Of a stretch of DNA of 64,000 nucleotides, positions 12,176 to 25,782 are shown in pieces. The position numbers and the translations under genes were made by a program. The notes beneath the pieces were generated by a model, which was not told the origin of the DNA, searched no databases, and saw nothing but the letters and a program-made list of their open reading frames with translations. Source of the stretch: Tragulus kanchil (lineage: Eukaryota; Chordata; Mammalia; Artiodactyla; Tragulidae); contig JAIOJX010000004.1 in the NCBI GenBank assembly GCA_022376925.1, forward strand, positions 178,899,501 to 178,963,500, written 5' to 3'. Numbering within the stretch: the first letter of the stretch is position 1; each line of letters opens with the position of its first letter.

Positions 12176-14258
12176 CTCTTGGGTGTATGTCTCTACCTTA
12201 GACCCTGAGGGAGAGTCGGGAGTGAACAGCAAGCCTGATAGACAGGGCAGATGTGCAGGCAGCACATGAGTTGGGAGAGTGTCCCCTCCTCAGCACCTTG
12301 GCTTGCACACCTCTGACCACAGGGAGCTCACTCCCTCACAAAGGGCTGCCAAGTCCTCTCCCTTAGCATGCACTCAGTCACCTTCCTGCCAAGGTCCCTG
12401 TGAAGTCCCTGCCTCCTGGGCCCCAGGGGAAGGGCAGACGAAGAAAGGGGCAGCCAGGCATTTGAGGGATGAGTCAGGCTGCAAGTGCCCCCTTCCCAAG
12501 AATGGGCGCTGCCTCCCCGGAGTCATGTGAGGGGAAGAGCCGACGCCAGCACAGCGGCTTATGACAGGCAGGCAGTGGGCATTCCACTTCCTCCAGAGCT
12601 CCGTGCGGAGCCACAGCGCTGAGGCCGGGCTCGCGGGGGCAGGCGGGCGGGCATGTCTGTTCCCTTCTCTCCTCTAGGTCCGGCCACCACGTCTGTGGCC
12701 TTGGAAGCGACCTGCGACCTGCGGCAGATTAGGCAGTAATCTTCCTGCAAGCTGTCCCTGTGCGCTCTCAGCAGTGGGGGTGGGAGTGGGCTGGCTGGGC
12801 AGGGGCCCTGTCCCCGGGCACTGAGACTCAGCCTGGGCATCCGAAGGCTACCTTTTCCCTCCTGCGGCTGCAGAGGGCAGGCACCTCCCTAGAAAGCGGG
12901 AAACTGAGACCCACCCTGCAGACTGGAGACTTGAACAGGGAACGTGGGTGGAAGGAGGAGGGTGGGGCAGCGCGGTGCCCGGCCTCGCTCACCCGTACGT
13001 GGACCCTGAAGAGGGGCCAGGCGCAGTCTAGCCCTGGGGATGCGACCTGACAGACAGGGTCCCTGCCCCCAGAACCTATACCCCCTCTCCCTGGAGCCGC
13101 ACCCTTGGCCTTGGCCTTCAGCCCTGCATTCCTATGCCTGGTGGGCCCCACCCCTCCCGCCCATCCCAGGCGAGAGAAGCCCTCCATCCAGCATTTGCCA
13201 ACACCCCAATTTCTTTTCTGATAACATCATTATGCATATTTTTTCTTACTGATTTAGCTCTTGGGTGTATGTCTCTACCTTAGACCCTGAGGGAGAGTCG
13301 GGAGTGAACAGCAAGCCTGATAGACAGGGCAGATGTGCAGGCAGCACATGAGTTGGGAGAGTGTCCCCTCCTCAGCACCTTGGCTTGCACACCTCTGACC
13401 ACAGGGAGCTCACTCCCTCACAAAGGGCTGCCAAGTCCTCTCCCTTAGCATGCACTCAGTCACCTTCCTGCCAAGGTCCCTGTGAAGTCCCTGCCTCCTG
13501 GGCCCCAGGGGAAGGGCAGACGAAGAAAGGGGCAGCCAGGCATTTGAGGGATGAGTCAGGCTGCAAGTGCCCCCTTCCCAAGAATGGGCGCTGCCTCCCC
13601 GGAGTCATGTGAGGGGAAGAGCCGACGCCAGCACAGCGGCTTATGACAGGCAGGCAGTGGGCATTCCACTTCCTCCAGAGCTCCGTGCGGAGCCACAGCG
13701 CTGAGGCCGGGCTCGCGGGGGCAGGCGGGCGGGCATGTCTGTTCCCTTCTCTCCTCTAGGTCCGGCCACCACGTCTGTGGCCTTGGAAGCGACCTGCGAC
13801 CTGCGGCAGATTAGGCAGTAATCTTCCTGCAAGCTGTCCCTGTGCGCTCTCAGCAGTGGGGGTGGGAGTGGGCTGGCTGGGCAGGGGCCCTGTCCCCGGG
13901 CACTGAGACTCAGCCTGGGCATCCGAAGGCTACCTTTTCCCTCCTGCGGCTGCAGAGGGCAGGCACCTCCCTAGAAAGCGGGAAACTGAGACCCACCCTG
14001 CAGACTGGAGACTTGAACAGGGAACGTGGGTGGAAGGAGGAGGGTGGGGCAGCGCGGTGCCCGGCCTCGCTCACCCGTACGTGGACCCTGAAGAGGGGCC
14101 AGGCGCAGTCTAGCCCTGGGGATGCGACCTGACAGACAGGGTCCCTGCCCCCAGAACCTATACCCCCTCTCCCTGGAGCCGCACCCTTGGCCTTGGCCTT
14201 CAGCCCTGCATTCCTATGCCTGGTGGGCCCCACCCCTCCCGCCCATCCCAGGCGAGAG
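12091..14258 (+). repeat. Tandem duplication D5 (12091-13176 / 13173-14258)
   Basis: Direct copies offset 1082 bp with a few shared bases at the join ('gagag'). I see no difference between the copies over most of their length. Confidence 0.95.
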
Positions 14259-16150
14259 ACCCCCGCGACGCCGCCCCAGGCGAGTGTCCCCTCACTTTAG
14301 GTCCTGTGGTCACCTCTGCACCTTCAGAGGTTGGTCGGCCACATCTCCCTCCACGAGACGGGGAGTCTCACACAGACCAGGCACATTCCAGAGAAGGCCA
14401 GAGTCCCGTGGCTGCCGGAACCACCCGCAGGGCGGATACTCCCCTCCCTGGGCAGATGCAGCTGAGAGAGCCATTGATAACAACTGGACACGGGATCTGG
14501 CCACGTGAAGGTCACTGACGATCTTGACGAAGTGGAGGGAGAAGGGCAAGCGCCGGAGTGGGGTGCATGTGAGAGAAAACCAGAGAGAAACACTGGGGAC
14601 CGTGAGCCCAGACGAGTGTTTTGTAGGAGCAGAGGCATCGGGGTGGAAAGAGCACACGTTTGTAAGCTGACGGGAGGGAGCCAGCGTGGAGAATGGAGAC
14701 AGGCGCGGAGGCAGAGAGGGAAGGAGGAAGGAAGAGAGGGAAGCCGAGTTCTGAGCAAGTGAGAGGGCGGGTCTGGTGGACCCTGCGAGGCTGGCCTGGC
14801 CGCCAGAACAGGAGGGAGCCCGGCGGGAGGGCGCGTGTGAGGAGCCCTAGGGGGGATGCACCCAGAACTCTGCTAGGTGAGGAGCCCCAGCTGGAGAGGG
14901 GCCGGAGGATGGGTGAGGCCGGGCACGGTGGGAGGAGGCCAAGGAAACGGAGGCCAGCGTGCAGCGGCAGAAGGGAAGGGGGACAGGCAGGAAGGGACTG
15001 CTGCAGTGGGGGGGGGGAGTGGGCTGGCTGGGCAGGGCCCTGTCCCCGGGCACTGAGACTCAGCCTGGGCATCCGAAGGCTACCTTTTCCCTCCTGCGGC
15101 TGCAGAGGGCAGGCACCTCCCTAGAAAGCGGGAAACTGAGACCCACCCTGCAGACTGGAGACTTGAACAGGGAACGTGGGTGGAAGGAGGAGGGTGGGGC
15201 AGCGCGGTGCCCGGCCTCGCTCACCCGTACGTGGACCCTGAAGAGGGGCCAGGCGCAGTCTAGCCCTGGGGATGCGACCTGACAGACAGGGTCCCTGCCC
15301 CCAGAACCTATACCCCCTCTCCCTGGAGCCGCACCCTTGGCCTTGGCCTTCAGCCCTGCATTCCTATGCCTGGTGGGCCCCACCCCTCCCGCCCATCCCA
15401 GGCGAGAGACCCCCGCGACGCCGCCCCAGGCGAGTGTCCCCTCACTTTAGGTCCTGTGGTCACCTCTGCACCTTCAGAGGTTGGTCGGCCACATCTCCCT
15501 CCACGAGACGGGGAGTCTCACACAGACCAGGCACATTCCAGAGAAGGCCAGAGTCCCGTGGCTGCCGGAACCACCCGCAGGGCGGATACTCCCCTCCCTG
15601 GGCAGATGCAGCTGAGAGAGCCATTGATAACAACTGGACACGGGATCTGGCCACGTGAAGGTCACTGACGATCTTGACGAAGTGGAGGGAGAAGGGCAAG
15701 CGCCGGAGTGGGGTGCATGTGAGAGAAAACCAGAGAGAAACACTGGGGACCGTGAGCCCAGACGAGTGTTTTGTAGGAGCAGAGGCATCGGGGTGGAAAG
15801 AGCACACGTTTGTAAGCTGACGGGAGGGAGCCAGCGTGGAGAATGGAGACAGGCGCGGAGGCAGAGAGGGAAGGAGGAAGGAAGAGAGGGAAGCCGAGTT
15901 CTGAGCAAGTGAGAGGGCGGGTCTGGTGGACCCTGCGAGGCTGGCCTGGCCGCCAGAACAGGAGGGAGCCCGGCGGGAGGGCGCGTGTGAGGAGCCCTAG
16001 GGGGGATGCACCCAGAACTCTGCTAGGTGAGGAGCCCCAGCTGGAGAGGGGCCGGGAGGATGGGTGAGGGCCGGGGCACGGTGGGAGGAGGCCAAGGAAA
16101 CGGGAGGCCAGCGTGCAGCGGCAGAAGGGAAGCGGGAGCGACAGCGACCA
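13853..16150 (+). repeat. Tandem duplication D6 (13853-15000 / 15003-16150)
   Basis: Direct copies offset 1150 bp. Around 14890-15000 copy 1 has dropped bases relative to copy 2 at 16040-16150, and copy 2 starts with a run of G where copy 1 has GGGGGTGGG. These are end-of-contig type differences. Confidence 0.94.
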
Positions 16151-19090
16151 GGAAGGCTGGCAGGTCGGGGCTGGCGAGGACGGGAAGGGACCTGGGGCCG
16201 GGCCACAGCGAGGGCGTGGCTGGGCCAGTGCTGGCGTGAGACTCAAAGCTGGAGGAGAAGGGTCTGGAAGCAGCCTCAGGAGTCAGGCCTCTGCGCCACC
16301 TCCAGGCTCCAGGCGGAGGGAGGACCTGGAGCAAAGAGCCGTCCCCCGAGGAGGCTGCTGGGGAAGCGGGGAGACGGGGCCGGGCTCCAGGGCAGAAGGA
16401 GTGAGGGACGTTCAGAGGAGGGCCGGACACCTGGGCACAGACCACGTCCTCTTGACCGGTGAACCCCGAGCCACTGAAGGAGCCCGCGCGGCTGGGCTTC
16501 CTGGATGCTCGTGTTCTAAAGGCTCTAAACAGCCTGGGCCTGGCAGCCGGCGACTGTCCCAGCTAAAAGGCCACCCCTTCCCCGCAGCGCCCTTCCCCAC
16601 ACCATCTCCCCAGCAGAGGGGGCCGGGCACGATCCCCTCCTGGAAGGCAGGGCTTCCCCAGAGACACGGGGGCGCGGCCGCCCTGCGGGCTCCAGCCGAC
16701 ACTCTCCTGCAGGACTGGGGCCCCCACAACGCACGGGGGCGGGGGGTTCTGACATCACTTCTTTAAACACGACTAGCCTCGAGGTTCCCCACCTACAATC
16801 ACTCGGAGCCAGAGGAGGGTTCTTTGAGGGTGGGAAGGCTGGGAACTCACCAGCCCAACCTGACTCTCCTTTTCCCATTTGACAGATGGGGAAGCGGACG
16901 TCGCACCTTGGCATTGTCCTCGAGCCGCACCACCTGTCTCGGTTAGAGTGGGCAGAGTGCGGCCTTGGGCCCGGAGGCACTCCTGACGCTCTGCCCGCCT
17001 CCCTGGGAAGCCGAGTTCTGAGCAAGTGAGAGGGCGGGTCTGGTGGACCCTGCGAGGCTGGCCTGGCCGCCAGAACAGGAGGGAGCCCGGCGGGAGGGCG
17101 CGTGTGAGGAGCCCTAGGGGGGATGCACCCAGAACTCTGCTAGGTGAGGAGCCCCAGCTGGAGAGGGGCCGGGAGGATGGGTGAGGGCCGGGGCACGGTG
17201 GGAGGAGGCCAAGGAAACGGGAGGCCAGCGTGCAGCGGCAGAAGGGAAGCGGGAGCGACAGCGACCAGGAAGGCTGGCAGGTCGGGGCTGGCGAGGACGG
17301 GAAGGGACCTGGGGCCGGGCCACAGCGAGGGCGTGGCTGGGCCAGTGCTGGCGTGAGACTCAAAGCTGGAGGAGAAGGGTCTGGAAGCAGCCTCAGGAGT
17401 CAGGCCTCTGCGCCACCTCCAGGCTCCAGGCGGAGGGAGGACCTGGAGCAAAGAGCCGGCCCCCGAGGAGGCTGCTGGGGAAGCGGGGAGACGGGGCCGG
17501 GCTCCAGGGCAGAAGGAGTGAGGGACGTTCAGAGGAGGGCCGGACACCTGGGCACAGACCACGTCCTCTTGACCGGTGAACCCCGAGCCACTGAAGGAGC
17601 CCGCGCGGCTGGGCTTCCTGGATGCTCGTGTTCTAAAGGCTCTAAACAGCCTGGGCCTGGCAGCCGGCGACTGTCCCAGCTAAAAGGCCACCCCTTCCCC
17701 GCAGCGCCCTTCCCCACACCATCTCCCCAGCAGAGGGGGCCGGGCACGATCCCCTCCTGGAAGGCAGGGCTTCCCCAGAGACACGGGGGCGCGGCCGCCC
17801 TGCGGGCTCCAGCCGACACTCTCCTGCAGGACTGGGGCCCCCACAACGCACGGGGGCGGGGGGTTCTGACATCACTTCTTTAAACACGACTAGCCTCGAG
17901 GTTCCCCACCTACAATCACTCGGAGCCAGAGGAGGGTTCTTTGAGGGTGGGAAGGCTGGGAACTCACCAGCCCAACCTGACTCTCCTTTTCCCATTTGAC
18001 AGATGGGGAAGCGGACGTCGCACCTTGGCATTGTCCTCGAGCCGCACCACCTGTCTCGGTTAGAGTGGGCAGAGTGCGGCCTTGGGCCCCGGGCCCCAGG
18101 CACTCCTGACGCTCTGCCCCGCCTCCCCTCCCACCGGACAGCTGGTTCTTCCGGTGTAGGTGCCAATGCGGCTCCCGTGCCAGCTCTGCCATCTGCCCTC
18201 TCCCTTCCCCCACCTCCTCCTCCCGGCTTTTCCTCCTCTCTCCTCCCTCCCCCAGGCTTCCTTCTTTCTCCCCAGGCTCAGGCCTGCCTAACAGCTCTGC
18301 ACAAGTGGCCATGTGAGACGCCCCACGAGCCTGGGGACTCCCCAGAGCAGGAAGCTGGGGCCGTACCCTGGAAGTCAGGCGCAGGCTGCAAGCTCGGTTA
18401 AAGTAGGGGTAACAAAACCCACCGGACGGGGAAGTCGCATGCCTAGAAGAGTGGAAAGGGTAGCAGGCCCTTCATACGGCCATTTTCACAAACCGAGTCG
18501 CCCAGAACCCAGGCACCTCAATCCCATGCTACAGAGGAGGCTTGGAGAGGCCAGGACTTTCCAAGGTCCCCCTCTGGTGGCCCTGCGCTCAATGCCAAAA
18601 CAGAGACTCCTCCAGCTCCTGCCCTGCCCCAGGGCACAAGGAGGTGCCCAAGACCCACGCAGAAACCTATCAGCCCTCTCCTGACCCCACAGAGGCCTGA
18701 GAGAGGTGGATCGGCCAGGGGTCAGTCATAGGCAAGGAGGAGTCAAGACCTTTGGCGACAAGTGCCAAAGGAGCACTGGACCGGCCTCTGGGGACCGGAG
18801 TCAGAAGTGAAAGGGCTTTGCCTGGGGCTGGACCACTCTGCACACTTCCTCCTGCTCCCAGAACCCTCCCCAAAGCACACCTCCGCCTGGCACCACAGGA
18901 AACTTCTGGAACACCCCTCTTCTCTGCTTGAAACCCCTCTGAGGCACTCCATGGCCCACAGATACGGCTCCACTTGTGCAACTGGTATTCAAGGCCCACC
19001 ATGGGCTCCCCACCACCAGCCTGCCCCCCACACCTCTAGACTGACGTGTCACTCTCATTCCCACACCCGGGATCCCCAAGATCAGCACTG
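14259..19090. other. Unique GC-rich intronic stretch
   Basis: GC-rich sequence with purine-rich blocks and duplications D6 and D7. No recognisable exon. Weak MIR-like traces occur near 16880 and 18000 ('tttgacagatggggaagc'). Confidence 0.45.
15888..18126 (+). repeat. Tandem duplication D7 (15888-17004 / 17005-18126)
   Basis: Direct copies offset 1117 bp, abutting. The inner end at 16960-17004 lacks several bases that are present in copy 2 at 18085-18126. Confidence 0.95.
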
Positions 19091-19099
19091 TTTCTAAAG

Positions 19100-19350
19100 C
19101 CCGCTTGGACCTTGAGACCCCAGGTGTCTCTTTGCACATGCTGCTACCTGGAATGCACTCCCCCACCTCCTTGATCAGGATCCGTTCAGGAGTCATGCCT
19201 CCTGGCAGAGGGAGATACTCTGCAACTGATCTCCCTGTTACGTCCCAAGCCTTCTGGATGGTTCCTGCCATCGATTCTGTTCTCAGAGAGCACCTCTGGA
19301 GGGAGGCACAGGCATCCGGCAGGATTCTGGTGTCTATGGAATAAATGAAG
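19100..19350 (-). mobile_element. L2 fragment, antisense
   Basis: 'tctttgcacatgctgctacc' with 'tggaatgcactcccc' is the usual antisense L2 signature. It is copied at about 20209-20455. Confidence 0.6.
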
Positions 19351-19487
19351 GAATGCCTAAGTTGGCGACAGGCTCTGTCACCCTGGACCCATTTTACCCA
19401 CAGCCACTTGCAGGCTCCAGAATTTCCATGAAGGACAGCAAGGACCCGGCCATCTAGTTGGGAACAGGGACAATGGCGCTCATCTTG

Positions 19488-19620
19488 AAGCTGCTGCCTT
19501 TGGGGTCTGGGCATGCCCACGGCACATAAGATCTTAGTGCCCCAGCCAGGGATTGAGTCTGCTCCCTTCCTGTGGCAGCACGGAGTCTTAACCACTGGAC
19601 CCCCAGGGATGTCCCGCCCA
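19488..19620 (-). mobile_element. tRNA-derived ruminant SINE, antisense
   Basis: The minus strand reads as the head of a tRNA-derived SINE. On the plus strand it ends in 'cttaaccactggacccccag' and 'ggatgtccc', the reverse of the common 'ggcttccctggtggtccagt' start. It is copied at about 20595-20725. Confidence 0.75.
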
Positions 19621-19729
19621 TTCATTCATTCAGCTCTAGCCTCTCCAAACCTCATTCATTCATTCAGCTTCTACACTGAGTCTCTGCGTGGGGTGTTTGA
19701 GGGCATCTGATAAAAGGGAGAGGGAAAGG

Positions 19730-19815
19730 CACTCAGTTGTGGCTGACTCTTGGCGACCCCATAGATGAGCCACGGAAGTCTCCAGGCAAGAATACTGGAG
19801 CGAGTAGCCGTAACA
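19730..19815 (-). mobile_element. Bov-A SINE fragment, antisense
   Basis: 'gactcttggcgaccccatag' and 'caagaatactggagcgagta' are the reversed Bov-A body. It is copied at about 20837-20920. Confidence 0.75.
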
Positions 19816-21394
19816 TCGCTCCTTCAAGCCACTTCCTGATGCCAGCGCAAGTCAGCCAGGGAAGCCGTGGGCAGACACTGAGTGTGGACCCCAGTGGGCT
19901 GGGCTGAAACCGTTCTGACACAGTCCTGGGCCGTCTCTGGCTCCAGCCAGCAAACAAGCCCCCTCCACTCTGCCCCTTATGTCTGTCACGGGGGAAAGAC
20001 ACCCCACCCTGCTCACAGCAGCCTGAGTGTTACAGCCAAAGCCCTTAAAAGATCAACCCTGAAACAGCAGTATTTCTGCTTATTGTTTAATTTTTGCCAA
20101 AATAGAGCAGTAATCCAAAAAAGAAAAAGAAAACCTCCCTTACCAGCACCAATATTTTTCCCCATGGGTTAGTTCAATGCCCTTTTTTTCACGTGTCATG
20201 TTCTAAAGCCCGCTTGGACCTTGAGACCCCAGGTGTCTCTTTGCACATGCTGCTACCTGGAATGCACTCCCCACCTCCTTGATCAGGATCCGTCAGGAGT
20301 CATGCCTCCTGGCAGAGGGAGATACTCTGCAACTGATCTCCCTGTTACGTCCCAAGCCTTCTGGATGGTTCCTGCCATCGATTCTGTTCTCAGAGAGCAC
20401 CTCTGGAGGGAGGCACAGGCATCCGGCAGGATTCTGGTGTCTATGGAATAAATGAAGGAATGCCTAAGTTGGCGACAGGCTCTGTCACCCTGGACCCATT
20501 TTACCCACAGCCACTTGCAGGCTCCAGAATTTCCATGAAGGACAGCAAGGACCCGGCCATCTAGTTGGGAACAGGGACAATGGCGCTCATCTTGAAGCTG
20601 CTGCCTTTGGGGTCTGGGCATGCCCACGGCACATAAGATCTTAGTGCCCCAGCCAGGGATTGAGTCTGCTCCCTTCCTGTGGCAGCACGGAGTCTTAACC
20701 ACTGGACCCCCAGGGATGTCCCGCCCATTCATTCATTCAGCTCTAGCCTCTCCAAACCTCATTCATTCATTCAGCTTCTACACTGAGTCTCTGTGGGGTG
20801 TTTGAGGGCATCTGATAAAAGGGAGAGGGAAAGGCACTCAGTTGTGGCTGACTCTTGGCGACCCCATAGATGAGCCACGGAAGTCTCCAGGCAAGAATAC
20901 TGGAGCGAGTAGCCGTAACATCGCTCCTTCAAGCCACTTCCTGATGCCAGCGCAAGTCAGCCAGGGAAGCCGTGGGCAGACACTGAGTGTGGACCCCAGT
21001 GGGCTGGGCTGAAACCGTTCTGACACAGTCCTGGGCCGTCTCTGGCTCCAGCCAGCAAACAAGCCCCCTCCACTCTGCCCCTTATGTCTGTCACGGGGGA
21101 AAGACACCCCACCCTGCTCACAGCAGCCTGAGTGTTACAGCCAAAGCCCTTAAAAGATCAACCCTGAAACAGCAGTATTTCTGCTTATTGTTTAATTTTT
21201 GCCAAAATAGAGCAGTAATCCAAAAAAGAAAAAGAAAACCTCCCTTACCAGCACCAATATTTTTCCCCATGGGTTAGTTCAATGCCCTAAAAGTAAAGAT
21301 ATAAATTTCAAATAGAAGGTGGTCCTTCGTGTGAAATGAGCTAGCTCCCTGCTAAAACTCCACTGCTCTCAGCTGGCTCTGGGCAAAGAAAGGG

Positions 21395-21815
21395 ATCACT
21401 TATGTGAGAGTTGGACCAACAAGAAGGCTGAGTGCCAAAGAAGTGATCCATTTGAACTGCGGTGTTGGAGAAGACTCTTGAGAGTCCCTTGAACAGCAAG
21501 GAGATCAAAGCAGTCCATCCTAAAGGAAACCAACCCTGAATATTCATTGGAAGGACTGATGCTCAAGCTGAAGCTCCAATACTTTGGCCACCCGATGCGA
21601 AGAGACGACTCACTGGAAAAGACCCTGATGTTAGGAAAAATAGAAGGTAAAAGGAGAAGGGGATGACAGAGGACGAGATGGTTGGATGGCATCACTGATT
21701 CAATGGACATGAGTTTGAGCCAGCTCCAGGAGATGGTGAAGGACAGGGGGGAAGCCTGGCAGGCTTCAGTCCATAGGATCGCCAACGGTTGGACACGACG
21801 GACCAGCTGAACTGA
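21395..21815 (+). mobile_element. BovB LINE 3' fragment
   Basis: Plus-strand BovB ORF2 end, starting within the 'gagagttggaccaacaag' region and ending in the usual 'ggacacgacggacc' type 3' end. The coding frame is broken. Confidence 0.88.
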
Positions 21816-22738
21816 CAGGCTGCAGGATCAGAGCAGGATTGGGCACCTGTGACTCCACCCAGCCTCCTCTTTCCCATGGGGAGATAGAGACACGGGGGTG
21901 GCCACAGCTGGCGTCAGATGTCCTGGTCCCCCCGCCAGTAAGCGCATGTCCCCGCCAACCCAGGACAGAGAAGGCAGCTCCGAGCTCCCCCTGCACACCA
22001 TCCCAACTCCGTCTCACCCGGGGCAGGAAGGGTCCAAGTTGGGACCTGCCAGAGGACTGACTCATGAGCTCCCTCCCTACCTCAACCCTCAGGGTCAATT
22101 TCTCAATGCCAGTGGTGAGTAATCACCCTCCCAGGGGGATGCATGTTGTGGGAGGGGAAGAGAAGGGCACACCAGTTGGAGAGGAGCTGAGAAAGCCTCA
22201 GTCAAGGGACAAGGGGGGCCTGCAGGCCTGGGGGCTCAGGTTCTAGGGCAGGTCCAGGTTTGGTGACTCCCTGAAGTTTACATGGTTGGGGGCCCACTTT
22301 CAAATAACTAATAGAATAACAAAGATCTTCAATAGATTTTACAACATCAGGAGCCAATGTGCTCTCGTTGCCAGGGCCCCTCCAGGACTTCAGGAGAGGC
22401 CTGGGGAGCACAAAGGAGTCCTGGAAGAGGGACCAGCTGTCTCGTCTGTCTGGGACATGGGTGCTCCCAGGCAATGGGACTTTCCGTGTAGAAGTCAGGA
22501 ACATTCTGGCAAACCAGGGCAAATCAGTGGCGGATGCTCAAACGCCATCAACTGGAAGGTGCAGCTGAAAGCCTGCCAGACCCTGTGGAGAGCAGAGGGA
22601 GTGCAAGGGCAAAGGGCAGGTCTGCACCTCCATCTGCGATGTGTCCCCAGCGTGCTAAAATGTCCCGGGGCATCACGTGTTCTTGAGAAAGACGAGAAGG
22701 AGACAGCGGCCCTCCCTAAGCGGTGGGATCACATGGGC
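21816..22738. other. Unique intronic stretch
   Basis: No repeat family or exon recognised between the BovB fragment and the T-rich tract at 22739. Confidence 0.4.
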
Positions 22739-22860
22739 TTTTTTTTTTTTTCTTTTTTTTTGTGGTAACATAAAAAATCACCACCTTAACCATTTTTAAA
22801 GGTACAGCTCAGTGGTACTGTCATCATAAGGGAGTTAGGTTTTCCATTTATTGGCAAGTT
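22739..22860 (-). mobile_element. Old L1-type fragment with T-tract
   Basis: A T-rich run followed by 'ttaaccatttttaaaggtac' and 'agctcagtggtactg' resembles the antisense 3' end of an old L1 subfamily. The family name is uncertain. Confidence 0.45.
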
Positions 22861-25492
22861 TTACTTCTAATGATCAGGCAGAAAATCCTTTATTTTTTAA
22901 AAAAGGGTCAGTCAGCCTGCATCAGATGCCTCTGCTCATGCAACAGTGTTGAGCAGGGCTGGGAGGCCGCGGGGGGCCTTGGGAGCACTGGATAGGGGGT
23001 TGACCCAGATGATCCTTATCCTTCCCAAACCTGAGCTTCCAGGACTCCAAACTCTTCCTGATCCAGGGGAAGCACTGTGTTTTGGAGACAGGCAGATTTG
23101 GGTTCAAATCTCCCCTTTTCCACTGATAAGCTCAGTCACCCTGGGCTTCTCTAAGCCTCGGATTCCCCAAGTCCCTAGGTCCCAGGGGACCTAGGTGGGC
23201 AATCGTGAGAGCAGCCTTGCAGACAGCAGGTGCTTCTTCTCTCTTCCGCTTGGATGGTCCTCCCTGCACCGTGATGCAAACGCCTGGAAACCCTCCTCCT
23301 CCCAGGCCCCATGTGGCATCACCTAGTCCAGGAAGCGTCTCTGATTCCTCTCCAAGCTCGCCCGGCCTCTGCCTGGGGGCGCGTGGCTCGCGCCTCAGAG
23401 GGACCGCAGGTTCCCTGGCACTAAAGGCTGTGGTGAGTCATACCGCCTTCCCTCCGGGCCCAGCCGACTCAGTAAAGCTTTGCTAAATGAAGCCATCGCC
23501 AGCAGAAGACCCAGGCAGACAGAATGCCCACACCCCCTCACAAAGCGGTGACTTCACCCTCCCAGGCCAGGAGCCCAGAGGCCGGGGGATAGCAGCAGCG
23601 CACAGAGCCACCCCACCGGGTCAGGCAGGTGTCCCCCGGAGCGCCACCTTGACCAAAGATCTGCCCCGGTCACTGGGGAGCTGGGCACAACACGGATGAA
23701 TGAACTTGGCACCACAAACCCTCCAGGGTGCCAGGCCCTGTGCCAGCACAGGGTTCCCTGCCCTCAGAGAGCTCCCCATCTGGGGGGCACTTGAGAAGCA
23801 CAGGGGTGTAAATGTGGTCACGCTTTCTGTGGCACCAGAGGGAGGTTTTAACATCTTTTAGACAGAGGAAAGGGAAACAGCTCCCTCTCCCTCTGGGAGG
23901 CCAGAAATAAACACCCATCACACACTAATATGGCCCTGAAAACCCAGTGAGGGAGCTTGAGCCCGCCGTGGCCCCGGCTGGCTGCAGGGGCAGCCCCTGG
24001 TGGCTGCCAGCGCCTCGGCCCAGCGTCCCCAATCCCGGCCCTTCTGACCTCAGCCCAGAGGCAGGGGCCGCAGGTCTGCAGAGGCGAGACCCTCTAGTGA
24101 GTGGGTCTGGGCCACCGCCAGCAACAGGAGGAAGCTTCAGACACCCCTCTCCAGACAGCAGGAAGCTTCCTTTCCCGGCGGCGCTTTCCAGGCCACGTGA
24201 ACCCTTCTGGGTGCCCTGGCTCTGTCCCATCCTCTCCCCACCCCAGGTTTGAACAGGGACTCCCCGCTCAGCCCTCTGGACCAGGGGGTTCTGTCATCAC
24301 AAGGCTGGGGGTCCAGGTCAGGGACCTTTCTCTGGCCCCGGCCCCACTCCTCAGGCATCCAGGTGTATTCAGGAAATATCCCAGTCAAGGAGGGCTCAAG
24401 GAGGCACCTTCCATTTCGCCACAAATCAGGAAACTGAGGCCAGCGAGAGGAGGTGACGCTGCCGACCTCGGAATTTAACTCCTCATTTCCCGTGAACATT
24501 TCTTGGGTGGTTTCCAGCCCAAGGTCACGCTGCTGGAAAGGCAGGTGGAAGCCAGGAATCCGGTTCCCGACGCGTTGCTCTGCACTGTATCGGTTAAGCC
24601 ACAAAACCCGGTTTCGTACCCTCCTTCCCGAACGTCCATGGCAGGGGCTAGACGATCCACGCCCTGATACACCCCCAAGCCCCGAAACAGGAGGCCCAGC
24701 GCCACCGACCATCAGGCAGGTGTCCCCCGGAGCGCCACCTTGACCAAAGATCTGCCCCGGTCACTGGGGAGCTGGGCACAACACGGATGAATGAACTTGG
24801 CACCACAAACCCTCCAGGGTGCCAGGCCCTGTGCCAGCACAGGGTTCCCTGCCCTCAGAGAGCTCCCCATCTGGGGGGCACTTGAGAAGCACAGGGGTGT
24901 AAATGTGGTCACGCTTTCTGTGGCACCAGAGGGAGGTTTTAACATCTTTTAGACAGAGGAAAGGGAAACAGCTCCCTCTCCCTCTGGGAGGCCAGAAATA
25001 AACACCCATCACACACTAATATGGCCCTGAAAACCCAGTGAGGGAGCTTGAGCCCGCCGTGGCCCCGGCTGGCTGCAGGGGCAGCCCCTGGTGGCTGCCA
25101 GCGCCTCGGCCCAGCGTCCCCAATCCCGGCCCTTCTGACCTCAGCCCAGAGGCAGGGGCCGCAGGTCTGCAGAGGCGAGACCCTCTAGTGAGTGGGTCTG
25201 GGCCACCGCCAGCAACAGGAGGAAGCTTCAGACACCCCTCTCCAGACAGCAGGAAGCTTCCTTTCCCGGCGGCGCTTTCCAGGCCACGTGAACCCTTCTG
25301 GGTGCCCTGGCTCTGTCCCATCCTCTCCCCACCCCAGGTTTGAACAGGGACTCCCCGCTCAGCCCTCTGGACCAGGGGGTTCTGTCATCACAAGGCTGGG
25401 GGTCCAGGTCAGGGACCTTTCTCTGGCCCCGGCCCCACTCCTCAGGCATCCAGGTGTATTCAGGAAATATCCCAGTCAAGGAGGGCTCAAGG
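22861..25492. other. Unique intronic stretch with duplication D9
   Basis: Mostly unique sequence. An antisense MIR-like trace ('aggaaactgaggcc') lies near 24430 and recurs at 25520 and 26600 through duplications D9 and D10. No exon recognised. Confidence 0.45.
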
Positions 25493-25782
25493 AGGCACCT
25501 TCCATTTCGCCACAAATCAGGAAACTGAGGCCAGCGAGAGGAGGTGACGCTGCCGACCTCGGAATTTAACTCCTCATTTCCCGTGAACATTTCTTGGGTG
25601 GTTTCCAGCCCAAGGTCACGCTGCTGGAAAGGCAGGTGGAAGCCAGGAATCCGGTTCCCGACGCGTTGCTCTGCACTGTATCGGTTAAGCCACAAAAACC
25701 CGGTTTCGTACCCTCTCCTTCCCGAACGTCCATGGCAAGCGCGCGTGCACCCCGCTAGACGATCCACGCCCTGATACACCTC
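23621..25782 (+). repeat. Tandem duplication D9 (23621-24674 / 24712-25782)
   Basis: Direct copies offset 1091 bp. The last 100 bp of copy 1 (about 24610-24711) diverges strongly from copy 2, with missing blocks, which is typical of a low-quality contig end. Confidence 0.93.

Larger units (their letters stand above)
19092..21288 (+). repeat. Tandem duplication D8 (19092-20183 / 20201-21288)
   Basis: Direct copies offset 1107-1109 bp, separated by 17 bp of sequence that is not part of either copy. They carry an antisense L2 piece, an antisense tRNA-derived SINE and an antisense Bov-A piece. Confidence 0.95.
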